64,000 bases of DNA from Verrucomicrobiales bacterium. GTDB lineage: Bacteria > Verrucomicrobiota > Verrucomicrobiia > Limisphaerales > UBA9464. The stretch lies in NCBI GenBank assembly GCA_027488845.1, contig JAIYBC010000042.1, forward strand, positions 90,784 through 154,783. Direction: 5' to 3'. The position numbers and the translations under genes were made by a program. Below the pieces are notes generated by a model. The model searched no databases, was not told the origin of the DNA, and was given only the letters and a program-made list of their open reading frames with translations. Positions 17,853 to 27,382 of this stretch are shown here, in pieces. Position 1 is the first letter of the stretch. Every line of letters begins with the position of its first letter.

Positions 17853-18779
17853 TCAGCGGTTGAAGGTGAAGCTGCCTTGGAAGGTTCCGTCTGCGGTGTG
17901 CCCTTGGCCGGTCAGCGAGATTTTCGCGTCCGTGAAGACCCCTTCGGCCTTGGCCGAGATGATGGTGGATCCGGCTGAGAAGCCGAGTTGTCCCGCGATC
18001 CGACCGTCCTGAAGGGTTCCGCTGAAGTTCAGCTCCGACTTCTCCGAGGTGGAAACGATGGTGAGCGCGTCGCCGTTTCTCTGGACGGTGGCCACCCCAT
18101 AGACGGTGTCGCTGGCCGACGTCGTGATGCTGGTCGCACGGACATGGCCTCGAAACAGCCATCGGACGCCTTGGTTGTCGGCGGGTTGACCTACTTCCTG
18201 CAGGACCTCGTCCAACTTCTTCGCGGTGGCCGGGGAGTTCAGGTCCAATCCCAGCCATTGGACGTAGTCCGCCGCCATAGAAGCCACCTCCCGTTTCACG
18301 GTCGATTCCGGGTGTCGCTCTCGGAAGCCCGCGACGAGCCGGTCGACCTGTTGCCCCTCCTCGGCCACTTCAGTCGACGACTTCCATTGGATGACCAATG
18401 CCGTCGGTTGATTGACGCTATAGACCTTCGGATCACCGATGGCTCCGGTCGTCATGCCGACACCGAACTCCGATCCAGACCGCATGACGATGGCGTCGCC
18501 GCCCTTGCCCTTCGCCATCCCCGCCGCCATCGCGATGATGCCGTCGTCCCAGTACTTGTTCGGGTCCTCGAAGCGCACGCTTCCGATCACCCGATAGGGG
18601 CGTTCCGGCCATCCTCGGTAGACGGGCACGGCGAACTGACGCTCCGCCATCGAACCCGCGGCGGTCGGCCAGGAGTTTGCCCTGCCTGCGAACTCCGAGT
18701 AGCGCATGGGGCTGCATCCGACCGTGAGAGCCCCGGCGAGGAGTGCCAGGGCCAACCAGTTTGCTTGGAAATTCTTCAT
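17853..18779 (-). CDS. Putative lipoprotein, unknown function
   Basis: 308 residues with a lipobox (LTVGC, cysteine at about residue 22) after a hydrophobic signal. The mature part has GWPERPYRVIGSVRFED (resembling an early part of outer-membrane-type lipoproteins of the PVC group), DAIVMRSGSEFGVG, and a beta-rich C-terminus. Nothing recognisable as catalytic. It is the first gene of a two-gene unit with 17505..17834. Upstream (18780-19001) is a 220-base AT-richer spacer with no gene. Confidence 0.6.
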   Translation of the reverse strand: MKNFQANWLALALLAGALTVGCSPMRYSEFAGRANSWPTAAGSMAERQFAVPVYRGWPERPYRVIGSVRFEDPNKYWDDGIIAMAAGMAKGKGGDAIVMRSGSEFGVGMTTGAIGDPKVYSVNQPTALVIQWKSSTEVAEEGQQVDRLVAGFRERHPESTVKREVASMAADYVQWLGLDLNSPATAKKLDEVLQEVGQPADNQGVRWLFRGHVRATSITTSASDTVYGVATVQRNGDALTIVSTSEKSELNFSGTLQDGRIAGQLGFSAGSTIISAKAEGVFTDAKISLTGQGHTADGTFQGSFTFNR

Positions 18780-19001
18780 CGGCGATTCGCGAGTGGAGGT
18801 GATGTATCAGTATCTATGTATCAACGTAGCTTCCAGAAGGTTTGGATCACCTAAGGGGCAAGTCGGCAGCTAACCAAAACACGACGAGACGTAAATATCT
18901 CACACTCAATGGTCTGTCCGTGATTCGAATCGAGGTGAGACTCCCTGGTAGTCGAAAGTGTCCCTTGGCCGCTGAATATATATCGAGCAATCCCCGCTAG
19001 T

Positions 19002-20441
19002 CTATTTCAATCCGGAAAATGGCAGCGCACGTAGCCTCAATTGTTTCAAGCGGGTTCCTACTGGAATTGCGGCTGAAACAAGGTGCTGCGAGCGAAGACT
19101 TAACTCGTCATATAGCCCTTCTGATACGGGATACACTAAGGTTGCCTTGACGCTTGGCACATCTCCGCAGACAGCCGCGTACGCCAGTATTTGGTGAACA
19201 TCCGCCCGAAGGCCCAGTTTAGCCTCTTCTGTGAAGGCATTCCATCCCGCCATATCTAAATCAGCAAAGTGGGACTTGTATTTTGCGTCAATAATTTCAA
19301 TCCCATTCGAATCCTCTACAATAATATCAGGAATCAGGTGTCCAATAGCACGGTGACTTCGGTGATCCCAAGGTAGTGGCACAGTAGTTTCACCGAGGCG
19401 GCCAACTTTTACGCGACCGCCCGAAAGCGCAGCCTCAGAGCGCGCGACTTTTTCAACATATCTCTCCCACAAGCTCTCTAGTGGCAAAATCCAGGCAAGC
19501 CCGTCGGAGCTGCGTCCACCCCCAAGCCCTCTATTCTCTAAAATCCAGCTAATTGCCCTGAGCCCTTCTCGCAGGACTGCTGAAGACAAAGGGCCAATAC
19601 CGAGATGGTGTTCTAATTCGCCGCTATGAGGCCTACGGGAAGGCACATCCGCAACCTGATCAAGTAGGTTCATAGCAAATGATGCTAAGCTTAACGCCAT
19701 TGGATCACTGCCGCCGGTTGCGACTAGATCAAGGCGGATACGCTCAAGCGTCCAACGAATCGTTTGACGCAAGCGCGAATCAGTGCCAAGCTCACTGAAT
19801 TTACATGGCAAATTATGCCAGCGTCCAGCTGCGATCTGGTTTGTGATATATGTCTGCCATTGGATCTGACCGCGGGGATGCGAGCGGACTTCGATGCGCT
19901 CTTGATATCCAGGTTTAAGCTGTGTCAATAGATTTGAGAGGCGCTGGAGGGCGGGACCAGCGAGAACCCATGGCGGCACCTCCCTACCGCTTCCTGGAAC
20001 CAGCGGCTGTGTGAGAAATTGGGGCGCACTTCCCCATCCTGTTGCAGCCAAGACCCGCCCTACTCCAGGCCAACCGAATCTAGGAGATACAACCAATCCT
20101 CCGGCTACTTGTCCCGAAACAGGCGAGCGGAGAGGAACTGCCCCAGCTGAATGTCCGGGCCTTAATTCCAACCTTATTCCATTGCGACCAGCAACAATTA
20201 GAGGCTCGGTCCCTATTGCGGCCAGTGCTTCGCGGTTGCGTGACAAAAAGCTATCCAAATGCGGCCCCCAACCAGGATCTCGTCCCCCAGATATATAAGG
20301 AGATGGATCGACCCACACCGCCGGCCCGTTATCGACCGCATGCAGCAATGATTGTGGACTTGGCGCCCTTGCGACATGAACCTCTGGCGCCCTTGCTTTT
20401 GGCTGCTTGGACCCACTGGCTGCGGTCGCATTTCTCGCCAT
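19002..20441 (-). CDS. mcrC: McrC-like restriction endonuclease subunit
   Basis: 479 residues. The C-terminal third carries a PD-(D/E)XK core (LIPDIIVEDSNGIEIIDAKYKSH) characteristic of McrC nuclease subunits. The N-terminal ~250 residues are the McrC-type partner domain, with the LERIRLDL region. McrC acts with McrB to cut DNA containing modified cytosine. It starts two bases after the McrB stop, so the pair is coupled. Codon use is distinctly less GC-biased than the flanking genes, suggesting recent transfer. Confidence 0.88.
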   Translation of the reverse strand: MARNATAASGSKQPKARAPEVHVARAPSPQSLLHAVDNGPAVWVDPSPYISGGRDPGWGPHLDSFLSRNREALAAIGTEPLIVAGRNGIRLELRPGHSAGAVPLRSPVSGQVAGGLVVSPRFGWPGVGRVLAATGWGSAPQFLTQPLVPGSGREVPPWVLAGPALQRLSNLLTQLKPGYQERIEVRSHPRGQIQWQTYITNQIAAGRWHNLPCKFSELGTDSRLRQTIRWTLERIRLDLVATGGSDPMALSLASFAMNLLDQVADVPSRRPHSGELEHHLGIGPLSSAVLREGLRAISWILENRGLGGGRSSDGLAWILPLESLWERYVEKVARSEAALSGGRVKVGRLGETTVPLPWDHRSHRAIGHLIPDIIVEDSNGIEIIDAKYKSHFADLDMAGWNAFTEEAKLGLRADVHQILAYAAVCGDVPSVKATLVYPVSEGLYDELSLRSQHLVSAAIPVGTRLKQLRLRALPFSGLK

Positions 20442-20443
20442 AA

Positions 20444-21919
20444 CTAAGAACCAGAGGTTGAATCAGCGATCAGATTGCGAACTGCATGCAGCGCTCCAGA
20501 AGCTGGACCCAAGTAACCCTCACGTAGATATTCATCTACGAGTGGAAGCAGTTCGTAACGTATTCGGTCTCGCAGCACTGCATCGTCGCAAGCAATAAAG
20601 TAGGAATGCCCGGGCATCAGGGTAAGTGCGTCGTCTGGGGCAAACTCGAGAAAGACATCACACAATGCATCAAACAGCTTCAGGCCCATTGCCGTACTGG
20701 TGGACTTCACGACATCCCGGTCAGGCATCATTGTTATAAATGCAAATCTTCGGCGAATAGCTAGGTCCATGCGTGTGACACTGCGATCCGCCGTGTTCAT
20801 AGTAGCGAGGACAAAAAGATTGCTCGGCAATACAAATTCGTTCACGCCATCAATCGCATGAGGCAGCCTCACAGCCCGGCCTTCCTCATTGTGCCCTGCT
20901 TCAAAGAGATAGATAGACTCACCGAGAACTCGCCCGAGGTCTGCACGGTTGATCTCATCAATTACGAGAAGTGCCCCACTACTTTCAGCTTTCTTTGAAG
21001 CCTCAATTAGGTGACCGGGACGCGCTTGGAAACGCAATGAGGCATGGGAAACGTCGGGTGACAAGCCGGCGACAAAATCTTCGTATGTCGTCGACGGATG
21101 AAACTGGGTTATGACCCCGTTGTTGGCGAAAGCCTCGTCCAGGATCTGTTTTGCGATTCGCGACTTACCCGTTCCAGGAGGACCTTCAAGAACCACAAAA
21201 CGACGCGATCTCAAAAGCCGAGTAATCTCTTCCTTTGACGGAGTTTCTAGCCATGCCCCGTGTAGGGACGCAATGAACGAGTGATACTCATCCTCAGCAG
21301 CCTTCAGGACCTCCCAACCGCGTTCGTATGCGTAAAGATCAACGAAGGCCTGCACTACACGCTTCGCCAGGTCAGGATTGTTCCTTGGAACTTCCGCAAG
21401 GCAATAGAGCTCTCGACCATATCTATCAAAGACCGGTTTCCAAGCAGGCAACTGGTCCGTCACTACCTTTGGAACTGGCATACCCATAGTCGCTGGGTCC
21501 TGTCGTGCCCATGCGGTTACGCCGAGTTTAACCAAATGCTTCCGAAGACTCTCAATTCGTCTACGATGTCCGGGCCGAGTCAAAATGCCTTCGTCCGGAC
21601 TTAGGCCGCGGGTTCCAATGCCGAAGTCGATCAAGCACCCCTCTGGACGTGGAAACCAAACCAAACTCGTTCCTCCATAGGGTCCGCTTGGTGGGTTGTC
21701 TGGGTTTATGAATCCTGCATATGCGACGTGCTCGGACTCGGCTCCGCTTCGACCATACGCATTACGAATGAATGGCGGACGATCGTGCTCAAGGTGCGAT
21801 GCGGAGCGTTTGTGGAAACGCGATCCGAAGAGGCCCTTAATGGCGTCGCCGATGGTTTCGCTGGTTGTGTCTGAGCCTGCCGCAATCGCATTTGCAAGGA
21901 TTTGCAGTTCGTCGCTCAT
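20444..21919 (-). CDS. mcrB: McrB-like AAA+ GTPase
   Basis: 491 residues. AAA+ domain in the C-terminal half: Walker A GPPGTGKS (246-253), Walker B LLVIDEINRADLGRVLGE, and the McrB signature MNTADRS. The N-terminal ~230 residues form a McrB-type specificity domain of unknown target (FINPDNPPSGPYGGTSLVW). GTP-dependent translocation by McrB and cleavage by McrC would restrict modified phage DNA. Upstream (21920-22453) is non-coding. GC is lower than the surroundings, consistent with the McrC gene. Confidence 0.9.
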   Translation of the reverse strand: MSDELQILANAIAAGSDTTSETIGDAIKGLFGSRFHKRSASHLEHDRPPFIRNAYGRSGAESEHVAYAGFINPDNPPSGPYGGTSLVWFPRPEGCLIDFGIGTRGLSPDEGILTRPGHRRRIESLRKHLVKLGVTAWARQDPATMGMPVPKVVTDQLPAWKPVFDRYGRELYCLAEVPRNNPDLAKRVVQAFVDLYAYERGWEVLKAAEDEYHSFIASLHGAWLETPSKEEITRLLRSRRFVVLEGPPGTGKSRIAKQILDEAFANNGVITQFHPSTTYEDFVAGLSPDVSHASLRFQARPGHLIEASKKAESSGALLVIDEINRADLGRVLGESIYLFEAGHNEEGRAVRLPHAIDGVNEFVLPSNLFVLATMNTADRSVTRMDLAIRRRFAFITMMPDRDVVKSTSTAMGLKLFDALCDVFLEFAPDDALTLMPGHSYFIACDDAVLRDRIRYELLPLVDEYLREGYLGPASGALHAVRNLIADSTSGS

Positions 21920-22453
21920 ATTATTTTCATGTTTGTCGATTTAACATTTCGGTCGCGGAGGTATTGACCGGGCCTCCGAAACTGCTCCAGGGGATTTGAG
22001 AGTTCTAGGCGTTGGTTAATGGTTGTTGGTTCACTGCGGAAAGTCCATCCCCGGCTCCGGTCGGGAACCGCTCTCCCTGCACCGGTGTCCGGACCTGTCC
22101 CCGGTCGAGCCCGCCGTGGTTTGGACAGGGAGCGATTCCATAACAATGGGCACCCAGGAATCGAAGGGATGGAGCCCACGGAAGTCCCAGCCTGCTTGGA
22201 TCCCCGCCGCATGCGGTTTCGATGGGCTGGCTGTGTTTTCCGATCCCGGTTTCCGGTTTTCGGCGGGGAAGAACTGAAATGGAGGCGATCGACCGCAGCC
22301 TGGCAGCCGCGGCTACAGGCAACGGACCACGGACCACGGACAACAATCGTCTCCCTCCGTGTCCTCCGTGTCTCCGTGGCCAATCCAAAGCAGTCTTCCC
22401 GCGACGGACCGCAGTCGGCCCCGGAATGGACGCATTCCCAGGCGGGTGATGGG
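21920..22453. other. Intergenic spacer with simple-sequence and GC palindromes
   Basis: No coding pattern. It includes short tandem-like runs (ACGGACCACGGACC near 22325; CTCCGTGTCCTCCGTG near 22357) and an AGCCGCGGCTAC palindrome near 22308 resembling the dispersed repeats upstream. It must carry the promoter for the secreted protein at 22454 and, on the other strand, for McrB. Confidence 0.45.
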
Positions 22454-23851
22454 ATGGTCCGGAAACCGATGTCGAACCGAAGCGTGATGATCCGGCTCTG
22501 GAGGGCCGCCGTGGTCGTGGTGGGAATCGTCTGCCTTCCGGTGAGCACCGCGTGGGCCGCCACGTCCCTTCCCGCACCCAAGATGTCCTACCTCGACAAC
22601 GGCGAGGTCCGCATCGGCATGGACCTCGCCCTCGGGGGCGCCGTCACCTTCATCTCCGGCAAGGGGCATCCCGGAAACATCATCAACAGCGCCGACCTCG
22701 GTCGGCAGATCCAGATGTCCCACTACTCCGGTCCGTGGCCCTTCGAGGTCGGGGACAAGAAGCCGCATCCGGCCTGGGTTGGCCTCGGCTGGAATCCGAT
22801 CCAGACCGGCGACTGCCACCTCAACCCGTCCGCGGTCGTGGAGCATCGCAACGACGGCAAGGAACTCTACATCCGGTGCATCCCCATGCAGTGGCCGCTG
22901 GAGGGCGTCCCCGGCGACTGCGTGTTCGAGACGTGGACGACCCTGAAAGGTCCGCTCATCCACATGCGCTTCCGCTGCACCAACCGGCGGAAGGACAGGA
23001 CCCAGTACCGCCCCTGTCCGCAGGAACTGCCGGCGGTCTACACGATTTCGAAGCTGTCGCGGCTGATGTCCTACACCGGCGACCGGCCGTTCACCGACGG
23101 GGCGCTGACCCACGTGAAGAACGATTGGCACAAGCCCTGGCCGTGGACGCGGTTCACCGCCACGGAGGGGTGGGCCGCCTTGGTGGACGACGAGGGCTGG
23201 GGACTCGGCGTCTTCAAGGTCGACGGATCCGAGTTCCACGGCGGGATCCATGGCGACGGCAGGTCGGAGGATCCGAAGCACGGTTCGACCGCCTACGTGG
23301 CGCCGATCCATCACGAGAACTTCGACCCCGACATCGTGTACGAGCACCGGACGGACTTCCTCGTGGGCCAACTCGAGGAGATGCGTCGACGCTTCAACAC
23401 GATGGCCGAACGCACGCCGCCGGCGTGGCGGTTCGAGCGGGATCGCCAGCATTGGACCGTCCATGGCGCGACCGACGAGGGCTTCCCGTTGAAGGGCGCA
23501 TGGCGGATCCATCTCGGGGAACGGAAGGCCCGGATGGACAGCGGAGGTCGTCCCTGGCGTGCGGAGGCAGCGCCGACGGTGCGACTGCGGATCGCCTACG
23601 CCGGACGTCCGACGACGGCGCGGATCTTCTGGAAGCGATTGGGAGACGATCATTTCGACCGCGAGCGGAGCGTTCCCCTGGAGTTGGACGGCGATGGCCA
23701 GGTCCGCGCACCCGTCGTCGAACTCGGACGTTCACCGGGCTACCGGGGATTGATCACCGCCTTGGCGGTCGAGCCCGGCGATGAACCCCGACCGGGCGAA
23801 ACCCTGACCCTTCACACGGTCGAGCTCCTGCCGGCGCCGGTCGGGAACTGA
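22454..23851 (+). CDS. Secreted protein, unknown function
   Basis: 465 residues, with a signal peptide ending near STAWAA. Alternative ATGs lie at 22469 and 22487. The mature protein is beta-rich with regularly spaced aromatic motifs (MSHYSGPWPFEVGDKKPHPA, GLGWNPIQTGDCHLNP), reminiscent of secreted carbohydrate-active beta-sandwich proteins, ending in a small Ig-like domain. I cannot assign an enzyme family. It runs opposite to the kinase-like gene downstream and has no obvious partner. Confidence 0.6.
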   Translation: MVRKPMSNRSVMIRLWRAAVVVVGIVCLPVSTAWAATSLPAPKMSYLDNGEVRIGMDLALGGAVTFISGKGHPGNIINSADLGRQIQMSHYSGPWPFEVGDKKPHPAWVGLGWNPIQTGDCHLNPSAVVEHRNDGKELYIRCIPMQWPLEGVPGDCVFETWTTLKGPLIHMRFRCTNRRKDRTQYRPCPQELPAVYTISKLSRLMSYTGDRPFTDGALTHVKNDWHKPWPWTRFTATEGWAALVDDEGWGLGVFKVDGSEFHGGIHGDGRSEDPKHGSTAYVAPIHHENFDPDIVYEHRTDFLVGQLEEMRRRFNTMAERTPPAWRFERDRQHWTVHGATDEGFPLKGAWRIHLGERKARMDSGGRPWRAEAAPTVRLRIAYAGRPTTARIFWKRLGDDHFDRERSVPLELDGDGQVRAPVVELGRSPGYRGLITALAVEPGDEPRPGETLTLHTVELLPAPVGN

Positions 23852-23924
23852 CGCGTTGATGATCCCAGCTCGGAACTCGGCGGCGCCGGGGTTCGGCACC
23901 TCCTTCCCGGCTTCGTGGATACGG

Positions 23925-24716
23925 CTATGCGGAACGTGGGGTGGTGGTGACGGTGCGAACGGCGCGAACGGTGTGGCCGGCAGCCAGTGTGTCGGCGATG
24001 AACTGGAGGAACCCGCCCGCGGGCCGACACGGGATCACGTCGAATGGAATGAGGTCGTCTTCGAAACGCACGAGGTTCTTCGTGTGGGCGTCGAAGACTC
24101 CGAGGTTGTCCTCGGCTCGGTAGTAGCCGCACTCGGTCACCTTGGCGAAGCCGAGCCGCTCGAACCACGCGTCGATCTCGGGTTGGGTGACCGGAACGAG
24201 GTCGAACCGCGGCTGCGAGGTGACCACGGCCAGGTCGTCGCCGGGGTCGAGGACGCCTTCGAGGCGATTCAGTCCGGGAACGAGTTGGTTCTGGAGGTGG
24301 AGCCGTTCGAGGTATTCGAGCGGGGTGGCTTCCCAGAGATGGAACCGGCGGGTGTCTTCGCCGGAAGAGACAAGGGCAAGGTCGATGCCGGGGGCCAATC
24401 CGAAGATGCCGCCGCGGGTGACCTTGAAGTAGCGATCGGTCGCTTCGTCGTGAAACAGGTCGTGCTCCTGACCGCCGCGGACCACCTTGGTCGGAAGCTT
24501 GGCGGCGCTCAGCAGCAGACCCAGACCTCGCGCCCATTCACGAAGGCTTTCCTTCTGCCGGGCGAGAGTGGGCGTCCCATGTGCTGCTCCAGTTGACGGT
24601 AGGCCTCTTCGGAGGTGATCGAGCGCCGCGCCGACAAGATCCGCTCCATCCGCTCTGCGGAGAGCAGCGGCTTCACCGGGATCGGGTTGGGCGTGTTGGG
24701 AGACATCGTCGGACAT
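23925..24716 (-). CDS. Putative protein kinase of the polyvalent type
   Basis: The recognisable part begins near [12 protein letters not shown] and includes [56 protein letters not shown] and a kinase-like catalytic block DAHTKNLVR followed by PFDVIPCRP. This matches the layout of kinase-like domains found in polyvalent proteins of mobile elements. The reading frame is open from an ATG at 24716, but that start is 10 bases before the ATG of an overlapping frame (24509..24706) and the first ~55 residues look non-coding. No internal ATG, GTG or TTG precedes the conserved part, so true initiation is uncertain. Confidence 0.62.
   Translation of the reverse strand: MSDDVSQHAQPDPGEAAALRRADGADLVGAALDHLRRGLPSTGAAHGTPTLARQKESLREWARGLGLLLSAAKLPTKVVRGGQEHDLFHDEATDRYFKVTRGGIFGLAPGIDLALVSSGEDTRRFHLWEATPLEYLERLHLQNQLVPGLNRLEGVLDPGDDLAVVTSQPRFDLVPVTQPEIDAWFERLGFAKVTECGYYRAEDNLGVFDAHTKNLVRFEDDLIPFDVIPCRPAGGFLQFIADTLAAGHTVRAVRTVTTTPRSA
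24509..24706 (-). CDS. Small protein overlapping the kinase-like gene
   Basis: 65 residues (begins [15 protein letters not shown], contains [15 protein letters not shown]). Its third codon positions are strongly GC-rich, unlike the kinase frame that overlaps it on the same strand, so this is probably the translated frame in this 200-base segment. No family is recognised; a short polar protein before a kinase-like toxin suggests an antitoxin or leader. The overlap of about 60 bases with the conserved start of the kinase is odd and suggests translational coupling or a frameshift. Confidence 0.5.
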   Translation of the reverse strand: MSPNTPNPIPVKPLLSAERMERILSARRSITSEEAYRQLEQHMGRPLSPGRRKAFVNGREVWVCC

Positions 24717-25021
24717 GGGAACGCTACGTGGAGGGCGGAGGTTGGCAACCCATCAGGCGGCCTGCCGATCGTGGACCGTCTCGTGGATCGCGTCCGGCAA
24801 GCGTCGGTCGGTCACCGGCGTTTGTGGCAGGTGGAGTCCTGGAAATCCATGGGCATCTCCCCTCCACCACGGAACCGGGCGTTGGGTTCGACGGATCCGG
24901 TTTGAGGACTCCTTCCACAAACTTCCGATCGCGTGCATCCAATCTGGGAACTCCGGCGAAGAGCATGGATGTCCGGACGATTGGGTCCGGCAAAACGATT
25001 CCAGACATCCTCGTGATTCCC
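24717..25021. other. Intergenic, promoter region of the fasciclin operon
   Basis: 305 bases between divergent genes. No gene supported. It should hold the SigK-type promoter of the fasciclin-sigma-antisigma operon; no promoter can be assigned by eye. Confidence 0.4.
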
Positions 25022-25816
25022 ATGAACTCCCGTATCCTCGCCCGTTGGTTCCCCGCCGTCGCCGCCGCCGCACTCCTGGCCCTCGGTTCGCCCGGATTGC
25101 TCGCCGGATCCCACGGCTCCGCCAAACCCGACATCGTCGCCACGGCGATCAAGGCGGGTTCCTTCAAGACCCTCGCCAAGGCCCTTGCGGCCGCCGACCT
25201 CGTCGAAGCGCTCCAAGGCGACGGTCCGTTCACGGTCCTTGCGCCGACCGACGAGGCCTTCGCCAAGCTGCCCGCCGGCACCTTGGAATCGCTCCTGAAG
25301 CCGGAGAACAAGGCGCGCCTCCAGGCCGTGTTGAAGTACCACGTGATCACGGGCAAGGTCCCCGCGAAGCAGGTGGCGGGGCTCGACACCGCGAAGACCC
25401 TCTCGGGTGCCGAGGTGAAGATCGCCTTCGAGGACGGCCGTCTCCGCGTGAACCAGGCCCGGGTCGTGAAGACCGATGTCGCCGCCTCGAACGGCCTGAT
25501 CCACGTGATCGACGAGGTGCTGCTCCCGCCGGAGACCGCCGCCACCGCGGCCGGCCCGGCGAAGGGTCCCGGCCTCGAGGTGGTGCGTTTGGCGATCCGC
25601 CGGGGCGTGCCGCTCTTCAACGACGGTCAGGTGCAGGCCTGCGCGGCCATCTACGAGGTCGCCGCGCTGAGCCTCGCGGAACGTTCCGACGTCCCGACCG
25701 CCGGTCGGCGTCGCCTGCGGAAGGCCCTTGCGGAAGCGGACGATCAGAAGGACCTGTCCGCCCGGGCGTGGACCCTGCGGCACGCCTTGGACGAGCTCGG
25801 CACGATGATGAACTGA
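25022..25816 (+). CDS. Secreted fasciclin (FAS1) domain protein
   Basis: 264 residues from the ATG at 25022 with a signal peptide ([20 protein letters not shown]). FAS1 domain about residues 38-170: H1 block [25 protein letters not shown], and H2 block [12 protein letters not shown]. The C-terminal ~85 residues are a helical extension ([19 protein letters not shown]). It is the first gene of an operon with a SigK-like sigma factor and RskA-like anti-sigma factor, spacing 32 bases. In mycobacteria the fasciclin proteins MPT70/MPT83 belong to the SigK regulon, so this one is likely the main SigK target, exported to periplasm or surface. Confidence 0.88.
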   Translation: MNSRILARWFPAVAAAALLALGSPGLLAGSHGSAKPDIVATAIKAGSFKTLAKALAAADLVEALQGDGPFTVLAPTDEAFAKLPAGTLESLLKPENKARLQAVLKYHVITGKVPAKQVAGLDTAKTLSGAEVKIAFEDGRLRVNQARVVKTDVAASNGLIHVIDEVLLPPETAATAAGPAKGPGLEVVRLAIRRGVPLFNDGQVQACAAIYEVAALSLAERSDVPTAGRRRLRKALAEADDQKDLSARAWTLRHALDELGTMMN

Positions 25817-25848
25817 GCCGGTCCGACCGCCGACCACGACCTGGACCC

Positions 25849-26400
25849 ATGCCTGACGGGCCCGAAACCGACGAACCCCTGCTGCCCTCCGTGGCCGCGG
25901 GGGATCGTCCTGCCATGGAGGCCTGCTTGGAACGCTACGAGGGCCTCGTCTGGGCGTTGGCCCGGCGGATGTTGGGCGACGGTCCGGAGGCGGAGGACGC
26001 CGTGCAGGACGTGTTCATCGAGTTGTGGAAGTCCGCCGGACGGTTCGACGTCCGGGCCGGAAGCGAGTCGACCTTCGTGGTGACGGTGGCGCGGCGGCGT
26101 CTGATCGACGCCCGGCGGCGCAAGGCCCGTCGGCCTGCCTGGGATCCGATCGAGACCCTGACGGTCGAGCCCGCGGCGGAAGCCGCGGAGCCTTCGCTGC
26201 TCGACGACGCCGGGCTTCGGGCGCTGACGGCGTTGAGGGAGCTTCCCGAGGAACAGCGACGTTTGATGGAATGGGCCTTGGCGGATGGCCTGAGCCATTC
26301 GGAGATCGCCGGGCGAACGGGGACGCCGTTGGGGACCGTGAAGAGCCTGATCCGCCGGGGACTGGCGCGGGTGCGTGAGGCGTTGGAGGTGACGGCATGA
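25849..26400 (+). CDS. SigK-like ECF sigma factor
   Basis: 183 residues. Region 2 (about 25-90, GPEAEDAVQDVFIELWKSAGRFD) and region 4 (about 125-180, LPEEQRRLMEWALADGLSHSEIAGRTGTPLGTVKSLIRRGLARVREAL). The closest type is the SigK group paired with RskA. Its stop overlaps the RskA ATG by four bases (ATGA). It binds RNA polymerase when RskA is degraded or inhibited. The stimulus is not shown by sequence. Confidence 0.88.
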   Translation: MPDGPETDEPLLPSVAAGDRPAMEACLERYEGLVWALARRMLGDGPEAEDAVQDVFIELWKSAGRFDVRAGSESTFVVTVARRRLIDARRRKARRPAWDPIETLTVEPAAEAAEPSLLDDAGLRALTALRELPEEQRRLMEWALADGLSHSEIAGRTGTPLGTVKSLIRRGLARVREALEVTA

Positions 26401-27143
26401 ACGACGAATTCCAGAAGGCCATCGACCGGGTGGTGGACGGCGACGGGACGCCGGTCTCCAGCGGTTCCGAGGACGTCGCGACGCAGTCGGCGACCGCGGC
26501 GATCGTGCGCGGGCTGGTGCGCCCCGAGACGCCGCCGAAGTCGCTGCGAGAGAAACTGCGTCGGGACGCCGACCGCTTCGCCGCGACCGACAAGGTCGTG
26601 CCCTTCCCCAAGCCCGAGGAATCACGTTCGCCCTTCGGCAACGGGTTCCCGATGACGGCGTGGGGTTGGCAGGCGGTGGCCGCCGTGGCGTTGTTGTTCG
26701 CGGTGTGGAGTTGGAATCGCGGTCCGGCTTCCGGAGCGATCCGACCGGAGCAAGGCCGCGTGGCCCTGATGCGGACGGCCGCGGACATGACCCGCGCGGA
26801 CTTCGCCCCGGGTTCCGACCGTTACGCCGGACTTCGCGGCGACGTGGTGTGGAGCACGGAAGGGCAGGAAGGCTACCTGAGGCTCGAAGGCGTGCCTGCG
26901 AACGACCCGAGCCGTTCGCAATATCAGCTGTGGATCGTCGACCCGGAGCGGGATGAATTCCCGGTCGACGGCGGCGTTTTCGACGTCCCGGCGGACGGGA
27001 AGGAAGCGATCGTGCGATTCCGCCCGCGGTTGCCGGTGGGGCGGCCGACCACCTTCGTGATCACCCGGGAACAACCCGGCGGCGTGGTGAAGTCCCGAAA
27101 CCCGAAACCCGTGGCCGTTGCCGTTACCGTGGCGAAGATCTAA
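26397..27143 (+). CDS. RskA-like anti-sigma factor
   Basis: 248 residues. N-terminal helical sigma-binding part (about 1-60), one transmembrane helix (about 90-106, WQAVAAVALLFAVWSW), and a periplasmic RskA C-terminal domain (about 120-245, SQYQLWIVDPERDEFPVDGGVF and PVGRPTTFVITREQPGG). It is translationally coupled to the sigma gene. It would hold SigK at the membrane and release it by regulated proteolysis. It ends 66 bases before the first tRNA-derived repeat and is therefore the last chromosomal gene on this side. Confidence 0.85.
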   Translation: MNDEFQKAIDRVVDGDGTPVSSGSEDVATQSATAAIVRGLVRPETPPKSLREKLRRDADRFAATDKVVPFPKPEESRSPFGNGFPMTAWGWQAVAAVALLFAVWSWNRGPASGAIRPEQGRVALMRTAADMTRADFAPGSDRYAGLRGDVVWSTEGQEGYLRLEGVPANDPSRSQYQLWIVDPERDEFPVDGGVFDVPADGKEAIVRFRPRLPVGRPTTFVITREQPGGVVKSRNPKPVAVAVTVAKI

Positions 27144-27209
27144 ACCGCCTCGAGCCCATGGGCGCGGAAAGAGATCTCGCGCCAAAACGCCCAGGCGCCA
27201 AAGAGGAGT

Positions 27210-27239
27210 TGGAGCGGGTGAAGGGAATCGAACCCTCGT
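27210..27239 (-). repeat. att site: tRNA-Gly-like 3' end, copy 1
   Basis: 30 bases identical to 32185..32214. On the minus strand it reads ACGAGGGTTCGATTCCC, then TTCACCCGCTCCA: a T-arm, acceptor 3' strand, U discriminator and encoded CCA. The acceptor would pair with GCGGGTG, as in tRNA-Gly. The rest of a tRNA is absent on its right, so it is the distal att copy of an integrated element. A GGTTTCCT-g-AGGAAACC palindrome (27255..27271) follows. Confidence 0.85.
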
Positions 27240-27382
27240 GGATATTACTAAAGCGGTTTCCTGAGGAAACCCCACGATCCCGAGGCAAAAATGAGGGGAA
27301 ACATCACCATTCCAAGTCACCGCATGGACTTGGAGTGAACTCAAAATCACTGAAGACCACTTTCTGCCAAACGATGGTGCGA

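Noticed and set aside
27210..27290. Complete tRNA-Gly gene at the first att copy
   Set aside because: Only the T-arm, acceptor strand and CCA are present; no anticodon or D-arm to the right on either copy.
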